From Candidatus Ferrigenium altingense (GTDB lineage: Bacteria; Pseudomonadota; Gammaproteobacteria; Burkholderiales; Gallionellaceae), in contig JAHRYS010000001.1 of assembly GCA_020621985.1 (NCBI GenBank), forward strand, positions 248,001 through 312,000: a stretch of DNA of 64,000 bases, in the 5' to 3' direction. Below, in pieces: positions 31,433 to 43,705 of the stretch; within the stretch, counting starts at the first letter, position 1, and each line of letters begins with the position of its first letter. The position numbers and the translations under genes are program-made. The notes beneath the pieces are model-generated. The model made no database searches, was not told where the DNA came from, and worked only from the letters and a program-made list of their open reading frames with translations.

Positions 31433-31714
31433 ATGGCACGTTCTATTAAAAAAGGTCCATTTGTTGACGCTCACTTGCTCAAGAAAATTGAGACAGTGCG
31501 CGCAACCAACGATAAACGTCCGGTGAAAACCTGGTCACGCCGTTCAACGGTGCTGCCTGAATTCGTCGGTCTGACAATTGCGGTACACAACGGTAAGCAG
31601 CATATCCCGGTGTATGTATCCGAAAACATGGTGGGCCACAAATTGGGTGAGTTTTCCCTGACGCGCACCTTCAAGGGACATGCTGCTGATAAAAAAGCCG
31701 CAGTCAAGAAATAG
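31433..31714 (+). CDS. rpsS: ribosomal protein uS19
   Basis: [20 protein letters not shown]. Confidence 0.99.
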   Translation: MARSIKKGPFVDAHLLKKIETVRATNDKRPVKTWSRRSTVLPEFVGLTIAVHNGKQHIPVYVSENMVGHKLGEFSLTRTFKGHAADKKAAVKK

Positions 31715-31720
31715 GGAGGC

Positions 31721-32056
31721 ATGATGACAACGACTATTGCAGTTGCAAGAAATATTCATCTTTCCGCGCAGAAAGGCCGTTTGGTTGCCGATCAGATTCG
31801 CGGCTTGCCGGTTGCGCAAGCGCTTAATATCCTGGCCTTCAGCCCGAAAAAGGGTGCAGGAATCATCAAAAAGGCCCTGGAATCCGCAATTGCGAATGCC
31901 GAGCATAACGATGGCGCGGATATCGATGAGTTAAAGGTGAAAACCATTTACATCGATAAGGCGGCATCGCTAAAGCGTTTCATGGCGCGCGCTAAGGGTC
32001 GTGGCAACAAAATTGAAAAGCAGACCTGCCACATTACGGTCAGCGTCGGGAGCTAG
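31721..32056 (+). CDS. rplV: ribosomal protein uL22
   Basis: [31 protein letters not shown]. Confidence 0.98.
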   Translation: MMTTTIAVARNIHLSAQKGRLVADQIRGLPVAQALNILAFSPKKGAGIIKKALESAIANAEHNDGADIDELKVKTIYIDKAASLKRFMARAKGRGNKIEKQTCHITVSVGS

Positions 32057-32065
32057 GGGTAAATT

Positions 32066-32773
32066 ATGGGACAAAAAATTCATCCAACCGGCTTCCGGTT
32101 GTGCGTTCGCAAAAACTGGGATTCCAAATGGTTCGCAAACAGCAAGAATTTTGCTGACTTGTTGCTCAAGGATATTGAAGTTCGTGCTTTCCTGAAAAAG
32201 AAGCTGGCTTCTGCCGGTGTTTCCAAGGTAATTATCGAGCGCCCGGCCAAGAACGCCAAAGTGACTATTTACACTGCGCGTCCCGGCATGGTGATAGGTA
32301 AAAAAGGCGAGGATATCGAAGCGTTGCGTGCTGAATTACGCAAGCGCATGGGTTTGCAATCTGTCGATGTTGCTATTGAAGAAGTGCGCAAACCGGAAAT
32401 CGATGCGCAATTGATCGCCGACAGCATCACCGCTCAACTGGAAAAGCGCATCATGTTCCGCCGCGCCATGAAGCGTGCGATGCAAAATGCGATGCGTCTG
32501 GGTGCACAAGGTATCAAGATCATGAGTGCGGGCCGTTTGAACGGTATTGAAATCGCACGCACCGAGTGGTATCGCGAAGGGCGTGTGCCATTGCATACCC
32601 TGCGTGCCGATATTGACTACGGTACTTCCGAAGCGAAGACTACCTATGGCATCATCGGCGTGAAGGTTTGGGTGTTCAAAGGCGAAATTGGTCAGGAAGT
32701 TGCTGCACCAGTCGCCGCTGAGCCGGAAAAGAAAGTAAGAAAGTCGGGAGCTAAGCATGTTACAGCCAGCTAG
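32066..32773 (+). CDS. rpsC: ribosomal protein uS3
   Basis: [25 protein letters not shown]. Confidence 0.99.
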   Translation: MGQKIHPTGFRLCVRKNWDSKWFANSKNFADLLLKDIEVRAFLKKKLASAGVSKVIIERPAKNAKVTIYTARPGMVIGKKGEDIEALRAELRKRMGLQSVDVAIEEVRKPEIDAQLIADSITAQLEKRIMFRRAMKRAMQNAMRLGAQGIKIMSAGRLNGIEIARTEWYREGRVPLHTLRADIDYGTSEAKTTYGIIGVKVWVFKGEIGQEVAAPVAAEPEKKVRKSGAKHVTAS

Positions 32774-33173
32774 AAGAAAATACCGCAAGGAACAAAAGGG
32801 CCGTAATACCGGCATTGCCACCCGTGGCAACAAGGTCAGTTTCGGTGAGTTTGGTTTGAAGGCGGTTGCACGCGGTCGCTTGACGGCACGTCAAATTGAG
32901 GCCGCACGCCGTGCGATGACCCGCCACATCAAACGGGGCGGTCGTATCTGGATTCGTATTTTCCCGGACAAGCCAATTTCCAAAAAACCGGCTGAAGTGC
33001 GCATGGGTAATGGTAAGGGAAATCCAGAGTTTTACGTTGCCGAGATTCAACCAGGCAAGATGTTGTACGAAATGGACGGCGTGAATGAAACATTGGCGCG
33101 CGAAGCATTCCGTTTGGCATCTGCAAAGTTGCCGATTGCGACCACATTCGTAATTAGACAGGTAGGGGCATAA
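32757..33173 (+). CDS. rplP: ribosomal protein uL16
   Basis: [25 protein letters not shown]. Confidence 0.99.
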   Translation: MLQPARRKYRKEQKGRNTGIATRGNKVSFGEFGLKAVARGRLTARQIEAARRAMTRHIKRGGRIWIRIFPDKPISKKPAEVRMGNGKGNPEFYVAEIQPGKMLYEMDGVNETLAREAFRLASAKLPIATTFVIRQVGA

Positions 33174-33174
33174 C

Positions 33175-33366
33175 ATGAAGGCGAGTGAATTGAGAGCCAA
33201 ATCTGCGGCAGATTTGCAACAAGAAACGCTGTCGCTGACCAAGGCGCAATTTGGCCTGCGTATGCAAGTTGCGACGCAGCAAATGACCAATACCAGCGAG
33301 TTGCGCAAAGTGCGCCGTGATATCGCCCGCGTAAAGACAGTATTGAAAGAGAAGGGTGCCCAGTGA
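33175..33366 (+). CDS. rpmC: ribosomal protein uL29
   Basis: [31 protein letters not shown]. Confidence 0.98.
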   Translation: MKASELRAKSAADLQQETLSLTKAQFGLRMQVATQQMTNTSELRKVRRDIARVKTVLKEKGAQ

Positions 33367-33647
33367 TGAGCGATTCCAAAGTAATAAGCGATTCCAAGCT
33401 GAAACGTACCCTGACCGGTACTGTGGTAAGCGACAAGATGGACAAGACTGTAACGGTTTTGGTAGAACGCAAAGTGAAGCACCCTCTGTTGGGTAAAATC
33501 ATTCGCGTCTCCAAAAAATATCACGCGCACGATGAGGCCAATGAGTTTCATACCGGCGATGCGGTCATGATTGAAGAGTGCCGCCCGCTTGCCAAAACCA
33601 AGAGCTGGCGTGTTGCAAAGTTGCTTGTAAGGGCTGCCGCAAACTAA
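33366..33647 (+). CDS. rpsQ: ribosomal protein uS17
   Basis: [44 protein letters not shown]. Confidence 0.98.
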   Translation: MSDSKVISDSKLKRTLTGTVVSDKMDKTVTVLVERKVKHPLLGKIIRVSKKYHAHDEANEFHTGDAVMIEECRPLAKTKSWRVAKLLVRAAAN

Positions 33648-33660
33648 TTACAGTTTTTGC

Positions 33661-33688
33661 TTGCGCCTTTCCAAAATTCGAATATAAT
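33661..33688 (+). promoter_or_regulatory. possible internal spc promoter upstream of rplN
   Basis: TTGCGC-N16-TATAAT in the 133-bp rpsQ-rplN gap. Confidence 0.5.
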
Positions 33689-33780
33689 AAGCGGCTTCGT
33701 TTCATCGCCGTTAGCGGCGACCTAACCCAAACGGGTTCCAAAACTGGCCGCCGCGAGCGGAAAAAGTTGGAGATTAAATA

Positions 33781-34149
33781 ATGATACAAATGCAGTCTGT
33801 TTTAGATGTAGCTGACAACACTGGTGCGCGCTCTGTAATGTGCATCAAGGTGCTGGGCGGTTCCAAACGCCGTTACGCTTCTGTTGGTGATGTCATCAAG
33901 GTTAGCATCAGAGATGCAGCTCCCCGTGGTCGCGTAAAAAAAGGTGAGGTGTATAACGCCGTAGTGGTGCGCACTGCCAAGGGTGTGCGTCGCCCGGATG
34001 GCTCGCTGATTAAATTTGATGGTAACGCTGCGGTTTTGCTTAACGCCAAACTGGAGCCTATCGGCACGCGCATCTTTGGGCCGGTAACACGCGAGTTGCG
34101 TACCGAAAAGTTCATGAAGATCGTTTCGCTGGCACCTGAAGTGCTGTAA
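33781..34149 (+). CDS. rplN: ribosomal protein uL14
   Basis: [33 protein letters not shown]. Confidence 0.99.
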   Translation: MIQMQSVLDVADNTGARSVMCIKVLGGSKRRYASVGDVIKVSIRDAAPRGRVKKGEVYNAVVVRTAKGVRRPDGSLIKFDGNAAVLLNAKLEPIGTRIFGPVTRELRTEKFMKIVSLAPEVL

Positions 34150-34177
34150 GCGGAAACAGATCGAGTCGAGGAAAATC

Positions 34178-34492
34178 ATGCGCAAGATCAAGAAAAACGA
34201 TGACGTTATCGTAATCGCAGGTAAAGACAAAGGTAACCGCGGCAATGTGCTGCAGGTTCTTGGTGATCACCTGTTGGTTGGCGGCATCAATAGAGTCAAG
34301 AAGCACCAGAAGCCTAACCCGACAAAGGGGTTGACTGGCGGGATCGTGGAGAAGGAAACGCCGATTCATATTTCGAATGTGGCGATCTACAACACGGCCG
34401 CCAAGAAGGGTGATCGAGTCGGTATTAAAACGCTGGAAGATGGACGCAAGGTTCGTGTGTTCAAGTCCAGTGGCGAAATGATTGACGCTTAA
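34178..34492 (+). CDS. rplX: ribosomal protein uL24
   Basis: [27 protein letters not shown]. Confidence 0.98.
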   Translation: MRKIKKNDDVIVIAGKDKGNRGNVLQVLGDHLLVGGINRVKKHQKPNPTKGLTGGIVEKETPIHISNVAIYNTAAKKGDRVGIKTLEDGRKVRVFKSSGEMIDA

Positions 34493-34504
34493 GGGGTATA
34501 GAGC

Positions 34505-35044
34505 ATGGCTCGTTTGTATGAGTTTTACAAAGATAAGGTCGCAAATGACCTGATGAAGCAGTTTGGCTACAAATCCATCATGGAAGTGCCGCGTATCGAG
34601 AAAATCACCCTGAATATGGGGGTTGGCGAGGCGGTTGCAGACAAGAAGGTGATGGAGTTTGCGGTTGGTGATATGCAAAAGATTGCCGGCCAAAAACCGG
34701 TAGTCACATTGTCCAAGAAGTCCATTGCCGGCTTCAAGATTCGTGAAGGTTATCCAGTTGGTTGTAAGGTGACGCTGCGCAAGCTGCGCATGTATGAATT
34801 CCTGGATCGCCTGATTTCGGTTGCGATTCCGCGTATTCGCGATTTCCGTGGTATTTCCGGAAAATCTTTTGATGGTCGCGGTAACTACAACATGGGCGTT
34901 AAAGAGCAGATTATTTTTCCGGAAATCGAGTACGAAAAAATTGATGCGTTGCGTGGCATGAATATTACCATCACCACCTCCGCGAAGACTGATGAAGAAG
35001 CCAAGGCTCTGCTGTTGGCATTCAAACTCCCATTAAAGAAATGA
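34505..35044 (+). CDS. rplE: ribosomal protein uL5
   Basis: [34 protein letters not shown]. Confidence 0.99.
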   Translation: MARLYEFYKDKVANDLMKQFGYKSIMEVPRIEKITLNMGVGEAVADKKVMEFAVGDMQKIAGQKPVVTLSKKSIAGFKIREGYPVGCKVTLRKLRMYEFLDRLISVAIPRIRDFRGISGKSFDGRGNYNMGVKEQIIFPEIEYEKIDALRGMNITITTSAKTDEEAKALLLAFKLPLKK

Positions 35045-35054
35045 GGGAATACTA

Positions 35055-35360
35055 ATGGCTAAGATGGCAGTAATTAACCGCGAGCAAAAACGTCGTGACA
35101 CCGTAAAGAAGTTTGCGGCCAAACGTGCGGAATTGCAGGCGGCGATCTCCAACATGAAGCTCAGCGATGAAGAGCGTGCTGCTGCGCGTCTGAAGCTGCA
35201 AGCCTTGCCGCGCGATTCAAGCCCGGTACGCTTGCGCAACCGATGTGCATTGACGGGTCGCCCGCGCGGTACTTTCAGGAAGTTTGGTTTGGGGCGTATC
35301 AAAGTGCGTGAATTCGCGATGCGCGGTGAAATTCCCGGTATCGTTAAGGCCAGCTGGTAG
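35055..35360 (+). CDS. rpsN: ribosomal protein uS14
   Basis: [27 protein letters not shown]...[18 protein letters not shown]. Confidence 0.98.
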   Translation: MAKMAVINREQKRRDTVKKFAAKRAELQAAISNMKLSDEERAAARLKLQALPRDSSPVRLRNRCALTGRPRGTFRKFGLGRIKVREFAMRGEIPGIVKASW

Positions 35361-35369
35361 GAGAAATAT

Positions 35370-35768
35370 ATGAGTATGAGTGATCCGATCTCCGACATGT
35401 TGACGCGTATTCGTAATGCGCAGATGGCGGAAAAAACCAAAGTAGCAATGCCTTCTTCAAAGTTGAAGGTGGCGATTGCAGAAGTCTTGAAAGACGAAGG
35501 TTATGTGGATGGCTTTAATGTCGTCAAGGGTGATGGTGGCAAAGCCACGCTGGAAATCGGCCTAAAATATTACAGCGGACGCCCGGTGATCGAAAAGATC
35601 CAGCGTATCAGCCGTCCGGGACTGCGTATATACAAGGGTTCCGAAGATATTCCCAAGGTGATGAATGGTCTGGGTATCGCCATTGTGTCTACATCTAAAG
35701 GTTTGATGACCGACCGCAAAGCGCGCGCCAATGGTATTGGTGGTGAAGTGCTGTGCGTAGTCGCGTAG
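35370..35768 (+). CDS. rpsH: ribosomal protein uS8
   Basis: [33 protein letters not shown]. Confidence 0.98.
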   Translation: MSMSDPISDMLTRIRNAQMAEKTKVAMPSSKLKVAIAEVLKDEGYVDGFNVVKGDGGKATLEIGLKYYSGRPVIEKIQRISRPGLRIYKGSEDIPKVMNGLGIAIVSTSKGLMTDRKARANGIGGEVLCVVA

Positions 35769-35778
35769 TGAGGTAATC

Positions 35779-36312
35779 ATGTCTAGAGTTGCCAAGAATC
35801 CTGTCGTTCTGCCTGCCGGTGTTGAAGTCGTGCAAGTCGCAGGTGAAATTTCGATAAAGGGGCCGATGGGCACCCTTAAGCAAGCCTTGTCGGGTGATGT
35901 GAGCGTGGAGCGCGAGGGCGACAGCCTGTTGTGCAAGGCGCAGAACGACTCCACACAGGCCAATGCGATGTCCGGTACGATCCGCGCTTTGCTGGCTAAC
36001 ATGGTGCAGGGTGTGAGCAAAGGTTTTGAGCGCAAGCTGAGCCTGGTAGGCGTGGGTTATCGTGCGCAGGCTGCGGGCGATACGCTGAACCTGACATTGG
36101 GTTTTTCTCATCCCGTTGCCTACAAGATGCCTGCCGGTATCAAGGTCGAAACGCCGACGCAAACTGAAATCCTGTTAAAGGGCGCCGACAAGCAGCGTGT
36201 CGGACAAGTTGCTGCTGAAATTCGCGCCTTCCGCGAACCTGAGCCATACAAGGGCAAGGGTGTGCGCTACAGCGATGAAGTGGTGATTCTGAAAGAAACC
36301 AAAAAGAAATAA
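35779..36312 (+). CDS. rplF: ribosomal protein uL6
   Basis: [33 protein letters not shown]. Confidence 0.98.
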   Translation: MSRVAKNPVVLPAGVEVVQVAGEISIKGPMGTLKQALSGDVSVEREGDSLLCKAQNDSTQANAMSGTIRALLANMVQGVSKGFERKLSLVGVGYRAQAAGDTLNLTLGFSHPVAYKMPAGIKVETPTQTEILLKGADKQRVGQVAAEIRAFREPEPYKGKGVRYSDEVVILKETKKK

Positions 36313-36323
36313 TTGAGGCGGAT

Positions 36324-36680
36324 ATGTTGATCAAAAAAGAAGCACGTCAGCGCAGAGCACGCAAAACCCGTGCCCGCATTGCTGAGAAAAAGACAGTACG
36401 TCTTGCTATTCACCGTACCAATTTGCACATCTATGCCCAGGTGATTTCTGCTTGTGGCAGCAAAGTGTTGGCAAGTGCGTCCAGTAACGAAGCGGAAGTT
36501 CGCAAGGATTTGGCGAACGGCGGGAACAAGGCCGCTGCGGCTGTGGTGGGCAAGCGCATCGCCGAGAAGGCGAAGAGCGCGGGCATTACCCAGGTGGCGT
36601 TTGACCGTTCTGGTAACCGGTATCATGGCCGTGTCAAGGCGTTGGCTGAAGCCGCGCGCGAACATGGTCTGCAGTTCTAA
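36324..36680 (+). CDS. rplR: ribosomal protein uL18
   Basis: [22 protein letters not shown]...REHGLQF. Confidence 0.97.
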   Translation: MLIKKEARQRRARKTRARIAEKKTVRLAIHRTNLHIYAQVISACGSKVLASASSNEAEVRKDLANGGNKAAAAVVGKRIAEKAKSAGITQVAFDRSGNRYHGRVKALAEAAREHGLQF

Positions 36681-36693
36681 TTGGAGTTGAGCG

Positions 36694-37215
36694 ATGGCTA
36701 AGCCGCAAGGAAAAATGCATCAGCAAGAAGAGCGCGATGACGGTCTGATCGAAAAAATGATCTCCGTAAACCGTGTCACCAAGGTGGTCAAGGGTGGCCG
36801 CATCATGGGGTTCGCAGCACTGACCGTGGTCGGTGATGGCGATGGCCGCGTAGCGATGGGCAAAGGTAAATCCAAGGAAGTTCCGGTTGCTGTGCAAAAG
36901 GCGATGGATGAAGCGCGCCGCAATCTGGTCAAGATAAGCCTGAGAAATGGCACGTTGCACCATACCGTGATCGGTAAACATGGCGCAGCCAAGGTGTTGA
37001 TGCAGCCGGCATCCGAAGGTACCGGCATTATCGCCGGTGGCGCGATGCGCGCAGTGTTCGAGGCGGTCGGTGTGCGCGATGTGTTGGCCAAGTGTATCGG
37101 CTCCAGCAATCCGTACAACGTGGTGCGCGCCACACTGAACGGCTTGAAAGCATTGAATTCTCCATCGGAAATTGCTGCCAAGCGCGGTAAGAATGTTGAC
37201 GAGATTCTGGGGTAA
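36694..37215 (+). CDS. rpsE: ribosomal protein uS5
   Basis: [44 protein letters not shown]. Confidence 0.99.
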   Translation: MAKPQGKMHQQEERDDGLIEKMISVNRVTKVVKGGRIMGFAALTVVGDGDGRVAMGKGKSKEVPVAVQKAMDEARRNLVKISLRNGTLHHTVIGKHGAAKVLMQPASEGTGIIAGGAMRAVFEAVGVRDVLAKCIGSSNPYNVVRATLNGLKALNSPSEIAAKRGKNVDEILG

Positions 37216-37218
37216 GCC

Positions 37219-37410
37219 ATGACGCAAGCAAAAAACAAGACTTTAAAAGTGACGCAGATCAAAAGCCTGATCGGCACCAAGCAATCGCATCGCGACACGA
37301 TTCGCGGCTTGGGTCTGCGTCGTATCAATCATACCGTGCAACTGGAAGACACTCCTTGTGTGCGCGGCATGATCAACAAAGTGTTTTATATGGTTAAGTG
37401 CGAGGCATAA
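37219..37410 (+). CDS. rpmD: ribosomal protein uL30
   Basis: [45 protein letters not shown]. Confidence 0.98.
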   Translation: MTQAKNKTLKVTQIKSLIGTKQSHRDTIRGLGLRRINHTVQLEDTPCVRGMINKVFYMVKCEA

Positions 37411-37413
37411 CAA

Positions 37414-37848
37414 ATGCAACTCAATAATATTCAGCCTGCGCAAGGTGCCAAGCATTCCAAGCGCCGCGTTGGTCGCGGCATCGGTTCTGGTTTGGGCAAG
37501 ACCTGTGGTCGCGGTCACAAGGGGCAGAAATCCCGCGCTGGCGGTTTTCATAAGGTCGGTTTTGAGGGCGGTCAAATGCCGCTGCAACGCCGCTTGCCGA
37601 AGCGCGGTTTTGTCTCGCTGACACGCGATGACACGGCACAAGTTCGATTGTCAGATCTGCAAAAACTGCCGGTAGACAGCATTGACCTGCTGGCACTCAA
37701 GCAGGCTGGCGTTATTCATGCTGGTGCATTGACTGCAAAAGTCATTCTGTGCGGTGAAATTTCCCGTGCAGTGAAGTTGCAGGGGCTGCTGGTAACCAAA
37801 GGTGCACGCACAGCGATTGAAGCTGCTGGCGGCAGCATCGCCGAGTAA
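37414..37848 (+). CDS. rplO: ribosomal protein uL15
   Basis: [44 protein letters not shown]. Confidence 0.98.
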   Translation: MQLNNIQPAQGAKHSKRRVGRGIGSGLGKTCGRGHKGQKSRAGGFHKVGFEGGQMPLQRRLPKRGFVSLTRDDTAQVRLSDLQKLPVDSIDLLALKQAGVIHAGALTAKVILCGEISRAVKLQGLLVTKGARTAIEAAGGSIAE

Positions 37849-37857
37849 GGCTGGTAC

Positions 37858-39174
37858 GTGAGCGCAGTGGCTAAGGGTGCAGGCAAGAGCAAGTATGGTG
37901 ATTTAGGTCAGCGTCTTTGGTTTCTGCTGGGCGCGCTGGTGGTATTTCGCATTGGTGCGCACATCCCGGTGCCGGGTATTGATCCGACGGTGCTGGCTGA
38001 TTTGTTCAAGTCGCAGAAAGACGGCATCCTGGGCATGTTCAACATGTTCTCGGGTGGCGCGCTGGAACGTTTCACGATTTTCGCGCTGGGGATCATGCCG
38101 TACATCTCCGCGTCGATCATCATGCAGTTGGCTGCGATAGCGGTTCCGCATATCGAGCAGTTGAAGAAAGAAGGCGAAGCAGGACGCCGCAAGATAACGC
38201 AGTACACCCGCTACGGCACATTGGCTTTGGCGTTGTTCCAGGCGTTTGGCATCTCGGTGGCGTTGCAATCGCAGCCGGGCTTGGTGCCGAATCCGGGCAC
38301 AATGTTCCAGTTAACCTCGGTAGTTACCCTGGTGACCGGCACGATGTTCCTGATGTGGCTGGGCGAGCAGATTACTGAACGCGGTCTTGGAAATGGTATT
38401 TCGCTGATTATTTTTGCCGGTATCGCGGCGGGTTTGCCCAGCGCGATTGGCAGCACGCTTGAGTTGGCGCGCACCGGTGCATTCTCCATCCCGCTGGTGT
38501 TGTTGCTGTTCTTCGGGGCGATAGCGGTCACGGCTTTGGTGGTGTATGTCGAACGTGGCCAGCGCAAGATTTTGGTGAACTACGCCAAACGGCAAGTGGG
38601 TAACAAAGTTTATGGTGGGCAAAGTTCCCATCTGCCGCTGAAGCTGAATATGGCCGGCGTAATCCCGCCTATTTTTGCCTCCAGCATCATCCTGTTTCCG
38701 GCGACGATTGCGGGCTGGTTCGGTAGCGGAGAGGGCATGGGCTGGCTGAAAGATATCAGCGGAATGTTGTCTCCCGGGCAGCCAATTTATGTGCTGACGT
38801 ATGCGGTAGCGATTATATTTTTCTGTTTCTTCTACACGGCGCTGGTGTTCAGCCCGAAAGAAACGGCGGACAATTTGAAAAAGAGTGGCGCTTTTTTGCC
38901 CGGTATTCGCCCCGGCGAACAAACTGCGCGCTACGTTGAAAAGATCATGCTGCGTCTGACCATGATTGGCGCGGTGTATATCACTCTGGTTTGTTTGCTG
39001 CCGGAATTTCTGGTGGTAAAGTGGAACGTGCCGTTTTACTTTGGTGGCACATCGCTGTTGATCCTGGTGGTGGTAACGATGGACTTCATGGCGCAAGTAC
39101 AGTCTTATCTGATGACTCATCAGTATGAAAACCTGCTGAAGAAAGCCAATTTCAAGGGTGGGTCTGCGCGCTAA
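37858..39174 (+). CDS. secY: preprotein translocase subunit SecY (GTG start)
   Basis: 438 aa multi-pass protein, [45 protein letters not shown]. Confidence 0.98.
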   Translation: MSAVAKGAGKSKYGDLGQRLWFLLGALVVFRIGAHIPVPGIDPTVLADLFKSQKDGILGMFNMFSGGALERFTIFALGIMPYISASIIMQLAAIAVPHIEQLKKEGEAGRRKITQYTRYGTLALALFQAFGISVALQSQPGLVPNPGTMFQLTSVVTLVTGTMFLMWLGEQITERGLGNGISLIIFAGIAAGLPSAIGSTLELARTGAFSIPLVLLLFFGAIAVTALVVYVERGQRKILVNYAKRQVGNKVYGGQSSHLPLKLNMAGVIPPIFASSIILFPATIAGWFGSGEGMGWLKDISGMLSPGQPIYVLTYAVAIIFFCFFYTALVFSPKETADNLKKSGAFLPGIRPGEQTARYVEKIMLRLTMIGAVYITLVCLLPEFLVVKWNVPFYFGGTSLLILVVVTMDFMAQVQSYLMTHQYENLLKKANFKGGSAR

Positions 39175-39392
39175 TGGCTAAAGAAGATGTGATTCAGATG
39201 CAGGGCGAGATAGAGGAATCGTTGCCGAACGCGACATTCCGAATCAAGCTGGAAAATGGTCATGTGGTGTTGGGTCATATCTCGGGGAAAATGCGTATGC
39301 ACTACATTCGCATCCTGCCAGGAGACAAGGTGACCGTGGAATTGACACCATATGATTTGAGTAAGGCGCGCATTGTGTTCCGCGCCAAATAG
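39174..39392 (+). CDS. infA: translation initiation factor IF-1
   Basis: [53 protein letters not shown]. Confidence 0.98.
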   Translation: MAKEDVIQMQGEIEESLPNATFRIKLENGHVVLGHISGKMRMHYIRILPGDKVTVELTPYDLSKARIVFRAK

Positions 39393-39415
39393 TTGAGCGA
39401 GTAAGGAGAAGAAAA

Positions 39416-39529
39416 ATGAGAGTGCAAGCATCAGTAAAAAAGATATGCCGTAACTGCAAGATCGTCATTCGCAAGCGTGTGGTGCGCGTTATTTGCGCAG
39501 AACCGCGGCACAAGCAACGCCAAGGCTAA
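39416..39529 (+). CDS. rpmJ: ribosomal protein bL36
   Basis: 37 aa [37 protein letters not shown]; below ORF-track length cutoff; SD GTAAGGAG. Confidence 0.97.
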   Translation: MRVQASVKKICRNCKIVIRKRVVRVICAEPRHKQRQG

Positions 39530-39559
39530 TTGAATCAAATCGGCTCTTAGTGATATAAT
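39530..39559 (+). promoter_or_regulatory. possible alpha-operon promoter
   Basis: TTGAAT-N18-TATAAT, 30 bp upstream of rpsM. Confidence 0.45.
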
Positions 39560-39588
39560 TTTCGTCTTTTCAAAGATAGGGTAGCTGC

Positions 39589-39954
39589 ATGGCACGTATT
39601 GCAGGGGTCAATATCCCCAACCATCAACACGCTGTGATTGCCTTGACTGCAATCTACGGTATCGGGCGCGCCCGTTCGCAAGATGTTTGCGTAGCGGCTG
39701 GCGTGAATTCCAGCACCAAGATGAAAGATTTGACTGACGCAGAGGTTGAAAAGCTGCGCGAGCAAGTCGCCAAGTTCACGGTGGAAGGTGATCTGCGTCG
39801 TGAAACGACGATGAACATCAAGCGCCTGATGGACTTGGGTTGCTATCGCGGCCTGCGCCATCGCCGTGGTTTGCCATGCCGTGGCCAGCGCACTCGCACC
39901 AACGCACGTACCCGTAAGGGCCCGCGCAAGGCGATTGCCGGCGCCAAGAAGTAA
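39589..39954 (+). CDS. rpsM: ribosomal protein uS13
   Basis: [34 protein letters not shown]. Confidence 0.99.
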   Translation: MARIAGVNIPNHQHAVIALTAIYGIGRARSQDVCVAAGVNSSTKMKDLTDAEVEKLREQVAKFTVEGDLRRETTMNIKRLMDLGCYRGLRHRRGLPCRGQRTRTNARTRKGPRKAIAGAKK

Positions 39955-39984
39955 GTTTGCTATAACGCATTAGAGGATTAGATT

Positions 39985-40374
39985 ATGGCCAAGCCAAGCA
40001 CGAAGGTGCGCAAGAAAGTCAAAAAGAACGTAGCCGAAGGTATTGCGCACGTTCACGCTTCCTTTAACAACACTATCGTCACCATTACCGACCGCCAAGG
40101 CAATACCTTGGCATGGTCGACCAGCGGTGCGCAGGGTTTTAAGGGTTCGCGCAAGAGCACGCCGTTTGCAGCGCAGGTGGCGGCCGAAACAGTGGGCAAG
40201 GCTGCAGTTGAATGCGGCGTTAAAAATCTTGAAGTGCGCATCAAGGGACCAGGCCCAGGCCGCGAGTCCGCAGTGCGCGCATTGAATGCGGCTGGTTTTA
40301 AGATTACCAGCATTTCCGACATTACACCGGTGCCGCACAACGGCTGCCGTCCGCCTAAAAAGCGCCGTATCTAA
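39985..40374 (+). CDS. rpsK: ribosomal protein uS11
   Basis: [33 protein letters not shown]. Confidence 0.99.
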   Translation: MAKPSTKVRKKVKKNVAEGIAHVHASFNNTIVTITDRQGNTLAWSTSGAQGFKGSRKSTPFAAQVAAETVGKAAVECGVKNLEVRIKGPGPGRESAVRALNAAGFKITSISDITPVPHNGCRPPKKRRI

Positions 40375-40391
40375 TTTTTTGGGAGTCGATC

Positions 40392-41021
40392 TTGGCTAGA
40401 AATCTTGATGCAAAATGCCGTCAGTGCCGCCGCGAAGGCGAGAAGCTGTTCCTGAAGGGCGAAAAATGTTTTACCGATAAATGTGGTGTTGAGCGCAGGG
40501 CTTATCCGCCCGGCCAGCACGGACAGAAAAAGAATACCCGTCTGTCCGAGTACGGCGGCCAGTTGCGTGAAAAGCAGAAAGTTCGCCGCATTTACGGCGT
40601 GCTGGAAAAGCAATTCCGCCTGACTTACAAGCAAGCGGAAAGCCAACGCGGCATCACCGGCGAAAGCTTGTTGCAGATTCTGGAATCGCGTTTGGATAAT
40701 GTTTCCTATCGTATGGGTTTCGGCGCGTCGCGTGCCGAAGCGCGTCAGGTGGTTCGCCATAATGGCGTTCTGGTAAATGGCAAGCGCGTCAATATTCCTT
40801 CCTATCAAGTACGCCCCGGCGACGTGGTTGAAGTGGCCGAAAAATCCAGGACGCATCTGCGCATCAAGGCTGCACTGGCTGCGGCCGAACAGCGCGGTTT
40901 TCCGGAATGGATTGAAATGGACACCAAAGCGCTTAAGGGAACATATAAAGCCAAGCCACAACGTGCCGAACTGCCTGCAACCATCAACGAGCATCTCGTG
41001 GTTGAGTTGTATTCCAAGTAA
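40392..41021 (+). CDS. rpsD: ribosomal protein uS4 (TTG start)
   Basis: [44 protein letters not shown]. Confidence 0.98.
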   Translation: MARNLDAKCRQCRREGEKLFLKGEKCFTDKCGVERRAYPPGQHGQKKNTRLSEYGGQLREKQKVRRIYGVLEKQFRLTYKQAESQRGITGESLLQILESRLDNVSYRMGFGASRAEARQVVRHNGVLVNGKRVNIPSYQVRPGDVVEVAEKSRTHLRIKAALAAAEQRGFPEWIEMDTKALKGTYKAKPQRAELPATINEHLVVELYSK

Positions 41022-41038
41022 TCCACGTGGAGTAGCGT

Positions 41039-42007
41039 ATGCCTAAGAATGAATTTTTAAAGCCCCGCATCATTGATGTGCAAAAGATTTCCGCCACCCA
41101 GGCCAAGGTGGTGATGGAGCCTTTTGAGCGTGGCTACGGCCACACATTGGGTAATGCATTGCGCCGTATCCTGTTGTCATCCATGCCTGGCGCCGCGCCG
41201 ACCGAAGTGAAGATGGCCGGCGTGTTGCACGAGTATGCAACCATTGACGGCGTGCAGGAAGATGTCGTAGATATCCTGCTGAACCTGAAGGGCGTGGTAC
41301 TGCGTCTGCATAATACTCATGAAGTCGTGCTGACCCTCAAGAAAGAAGGCCATGGCGTAGTGACTGCTGCCGATATCAGCGGCAACGCCGATGTCGAAGT
41401 GGTCAATCCGGATCACGTGATTGCGCATCTGACTGCCGGCGGCAAGCTGGATATGCAGATCAAGGTTGAGCAGGGACATGGCTATGTTTCGGCAAATGCC
41501 CGCCAGGTATCGAGCGAAACGCGTGCCGTCGGGCATATCGCGCTGGACGCATCGTTCAGCCCGGTCAGCCGCGTCAGCTACGCAGTTGAAAGCGCGCGTG
41601 TCGAGCAGCGCACCGACCTTGACAAGCTGGTGATGAATATCGAAACCAATGGTGCCATTGACCCTGAGCAGGCGATCCGCAATGCGGCGCGTATCCTGGT
41701 CGATCAATTCTCCGTGTTCGCCGCTTTGGAAGGTACCGAGCCGGTCGTCGAGAAGGTGCAAGCGCCCAAGGTTGACCCGATCCTGTTGCGTCCGGTGGAT
41801 GATCTGGAACTGACCCCGCGTTCTTCCAACTGCCTCAAGGCACAAAGCATCCACTATATCGGCGACCTGATTCAATACACCGAAAACGACCTGTTGCGTA
41901 CCCCGAATCTGGGCCGCAAGTCGCTGAACGAGATCAAGCAGGTTCTCGCCGAGCACAACTTGTCGCTGGGCATGAAGCTGGAAAACTGGCCTGTAGCCGC
42001 CGCTTAA
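41039..42007 (+). CDS. rpoA: RNA polymerase subunit alpha
   Basis: 322 aa, [22 protein letters not shown]. Confidence 0.99.
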   Translation: MPKNEFLKPRIIDVQKISATQAKVVMEPFERGYGHTLGNALRRILLSSMPGAAPTEVKMAGVLHEYATIDGVQEDVVDILLNLKGVVLRLHNTHEVVLTLKKEGHGVVTAADISGNADVEVVNPDHVIAHLTAGGKLDMQIKVEQGHGYVSANARQVSSETRAVGHIALDASFSPVSRVSYAVESARVEQRTDLDKLVMNIETNGAIDPEQAIRNAARILVDQFSVFAALEGTEPVVEKVQAPKVDPILLRPVDDLELTPRSSNCLKAQSIHYIGDLIQYTENDLLRTPNLGRKSLNEIKQVLAEHNLSLGMKLENWPVAAA

Positions 42008-42060
42008 AGCAGCGAAACAAAATAGAAGTCCAAGAAAATCTGAAGTAAGAGAGGCAAATC

Positions 42061-42447
42061 ATGCGTCACCGTTTAGGCTTAAGAAAACTCAACCGCACCA
42101 GCAGCCACCGTCTGGCGATGTTCCGCAACATGACCGTGTCGCTGTTGCGTCACGAACTCATCAAGACCACGCTGCCCAAGGCCAAGGAACTGCGCCGCGT
42201 CGCAGAACCCATCCTGACGCTGGGCAAGACCCCGAGTCTGGCGAACCGCCGTCTGGCATTTGCCCGTCTGCGCGATCGTGAAATGGTTACCAAGCTGTTC
42301 GATGAACTCGGCCCGCGCTACGCGGCACGCAACGGCGGCTACCTGCGCATTCTCAAGTTCGGTTTCCGCCAGGGCGACAATGCCCCGATGGCGCTGATCG
42401 AACTGATGGATCGCCCGGCAGAAGCCACAGCTGTTGATGTCGAGTAA
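42061..42447 (+). CDS. rplQ: ribosomal protein bL17
   Basis: [24 protein letters not shown]. Confidence 0.99.
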   Translation: MRHRLGLRKLNRTSSHRLAMFRNMTVSLLRHELIKTTLPKAKELRRVAEPILTLGKTPSLANRRLAFARLRDREMVTKLFDELGPRYAARNGGYLRILKFGFRQGDNAPMALIELMDRPAEATAVDVE

Positions 42448-42498
42448 TTAGCGCATCCGCTCATGCTGGGCACGTCGAAAGATGTTTCAGCATTAAAC

Positions 42499-42528
42499 GA
42501 AAAGCCGGACTTGTCCGGCTTTTTGTAT
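42499..42528 (+). terminator. alpha-operon terminator
   Basis: AAAAGCCGGAC-TT-GTCCGGCTTTTTGT. Confidence 0.85.
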
Positions 42529-42555
42529 TTTCAACACGATTAACAGGAGAGACTC

Positions 42556-43533
42556 ATGGCAAACTGGTTCGCAGACAACTCCCTATCCATAGGCCACACG
42601 CCGCTGGTGCGCCTCAACCGCATCACCGATGGCGCGCCCGCCACCATCCTCGCCAAGATCGAGGGGCGCAATCCCGCCTACTCCGTCAAATGCCGCATCG
42701 GCGCGGCGATGGTCGCGGATGCCGAAAAGCGCGGCCTGCTTGGCCCGGGCAAGAAACTCGTCGAGCCGACCAGCGGCAACACCGGCATCGCGCTGGCCTT
42801 TGTCGCCGCCGCGCGCGGCATCCCGCTAACCCTGACCATGCCGGAAACCATGAGCATCGAACGGCGCAAGCTGCTGGTTGCGTTCGGCGCCACCTTGGTG
42901 CTGACCGAAGGGGCCAAAGGCATGAACGGCGCGATCGCCAAGGCCGAAGAAATCGCCGCCTCCGACCCGGAGCACTACGTTCTGCTGCAACAGTTCAAGA
43001 ATCCGGCCAACCCTGCCATCCACGAACAAACCACCGGCCCGGAAATCTGGGACGACACCGACGGCAAGGTCGATATTTTCGTCTCCGGGGTCGGCACCGG
43101 CGGCACGATTACCGGCGTATCGCGCTACATCAAGAATACCAGAGGCAAAGCCATCACCTCGGTTGCGGTCGAGCCAACCGCCAGCCCTGTCCTCACCCAG
43201 CAGCGCGCCGGCGAGCCGCTGAAACCCGGCCCGCACAAAATCCAGGGCCTCGGCGCAGGCTTCGTGCCGGACACCCTCGACATGTCGCTGGTGGACGAGA
43301 TCGAGCAAGTGACCAACGAAGACGCGGTGCTGTATGCCCGCCGTCTGGCGCATGAAGAAGGCATCCTGTCCGGCATCTCCAGCGGTGCAGCGGTCGCTGC
43401 CGCAGTGCGCCAGGCCAACCGCCCCGAGAATGCGGGCAAGACCATCGTCGTCATCCTGCCCGACTCCGGCGAACGCTATCTCAGCTCGATCCTGTTCGAG
43501 GGGATGTTTGACGAGAAGGGAATGGCTGCATAA
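42556..43533 (+). CDS. cysK: cysteine synthase A (O-acetylserine sulfhydrylase)
   Basis: [23 protein letters not shown]..., [23 protein letters not shown]. Confidence 0.92.
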   Translation: MANWFADNSLSIGHTPLVRLNRITDGAPATILAKIEGRNPAYSVKCRIGAAMVADAEKRGLLGPGKKLVEPTSGNTGIALAFVAAARGIPLTLTMPETMSIERRKLLVAFGATLVLTEGAKGMNGAIAKAEEIAASDPEHYVLLQQFKNPANPAIHEQTTGPEIWDDTDGKVDIFVSGVGTGGTITGVSRYIKNTRGKAITSVAVEPTASPVLTQQRAGEPLKPGPHKIQGLGAGFVPDTLDMSLVDEIEQVTNEDAVLYARRLAHEEGILSGISSGAAVAAAVRQANRPENAGKTIVVILPDSGERYLSSILFEGMFDEKGMAA

Positions 43534-43542
43534 TTCTGTAGG

Positions 43543-43566
43543 GGCGCGATTCATCGCGCCCTTCTT
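43543..43566 (+). terminator. cysK terminator hairpin
   Basis: GGGCGCGA-TTCA-TCGCGCCC followed by TTCTT. Confidence 0.55.
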
Positions 43567-43589
43567 CTGGTGCATGAATAGCGCAGTTT

Positions 43590-43673
43590 GTAGGGCGCAA
43601 TAACCAAAGCGCATTGCGCCGTATGCATTTATCGATCATTCGGCGCAATGCGCTTCGCTTATTGACGCCCTAC
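43590..43673. repeat. intergenic palindromic repeat family A, copy 1
   Basis: GTAGGGCGCAATAACCAAAGCGCATTGCGCCG...CGGCGCAATGCGCTTCGCTTATTGACGCCCTAC. Confidence 0.8.
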
Positions 43674-43705
43674 ATGGTTATTGCTGTTTCGAAAGAGTAA
43701 TGAAA

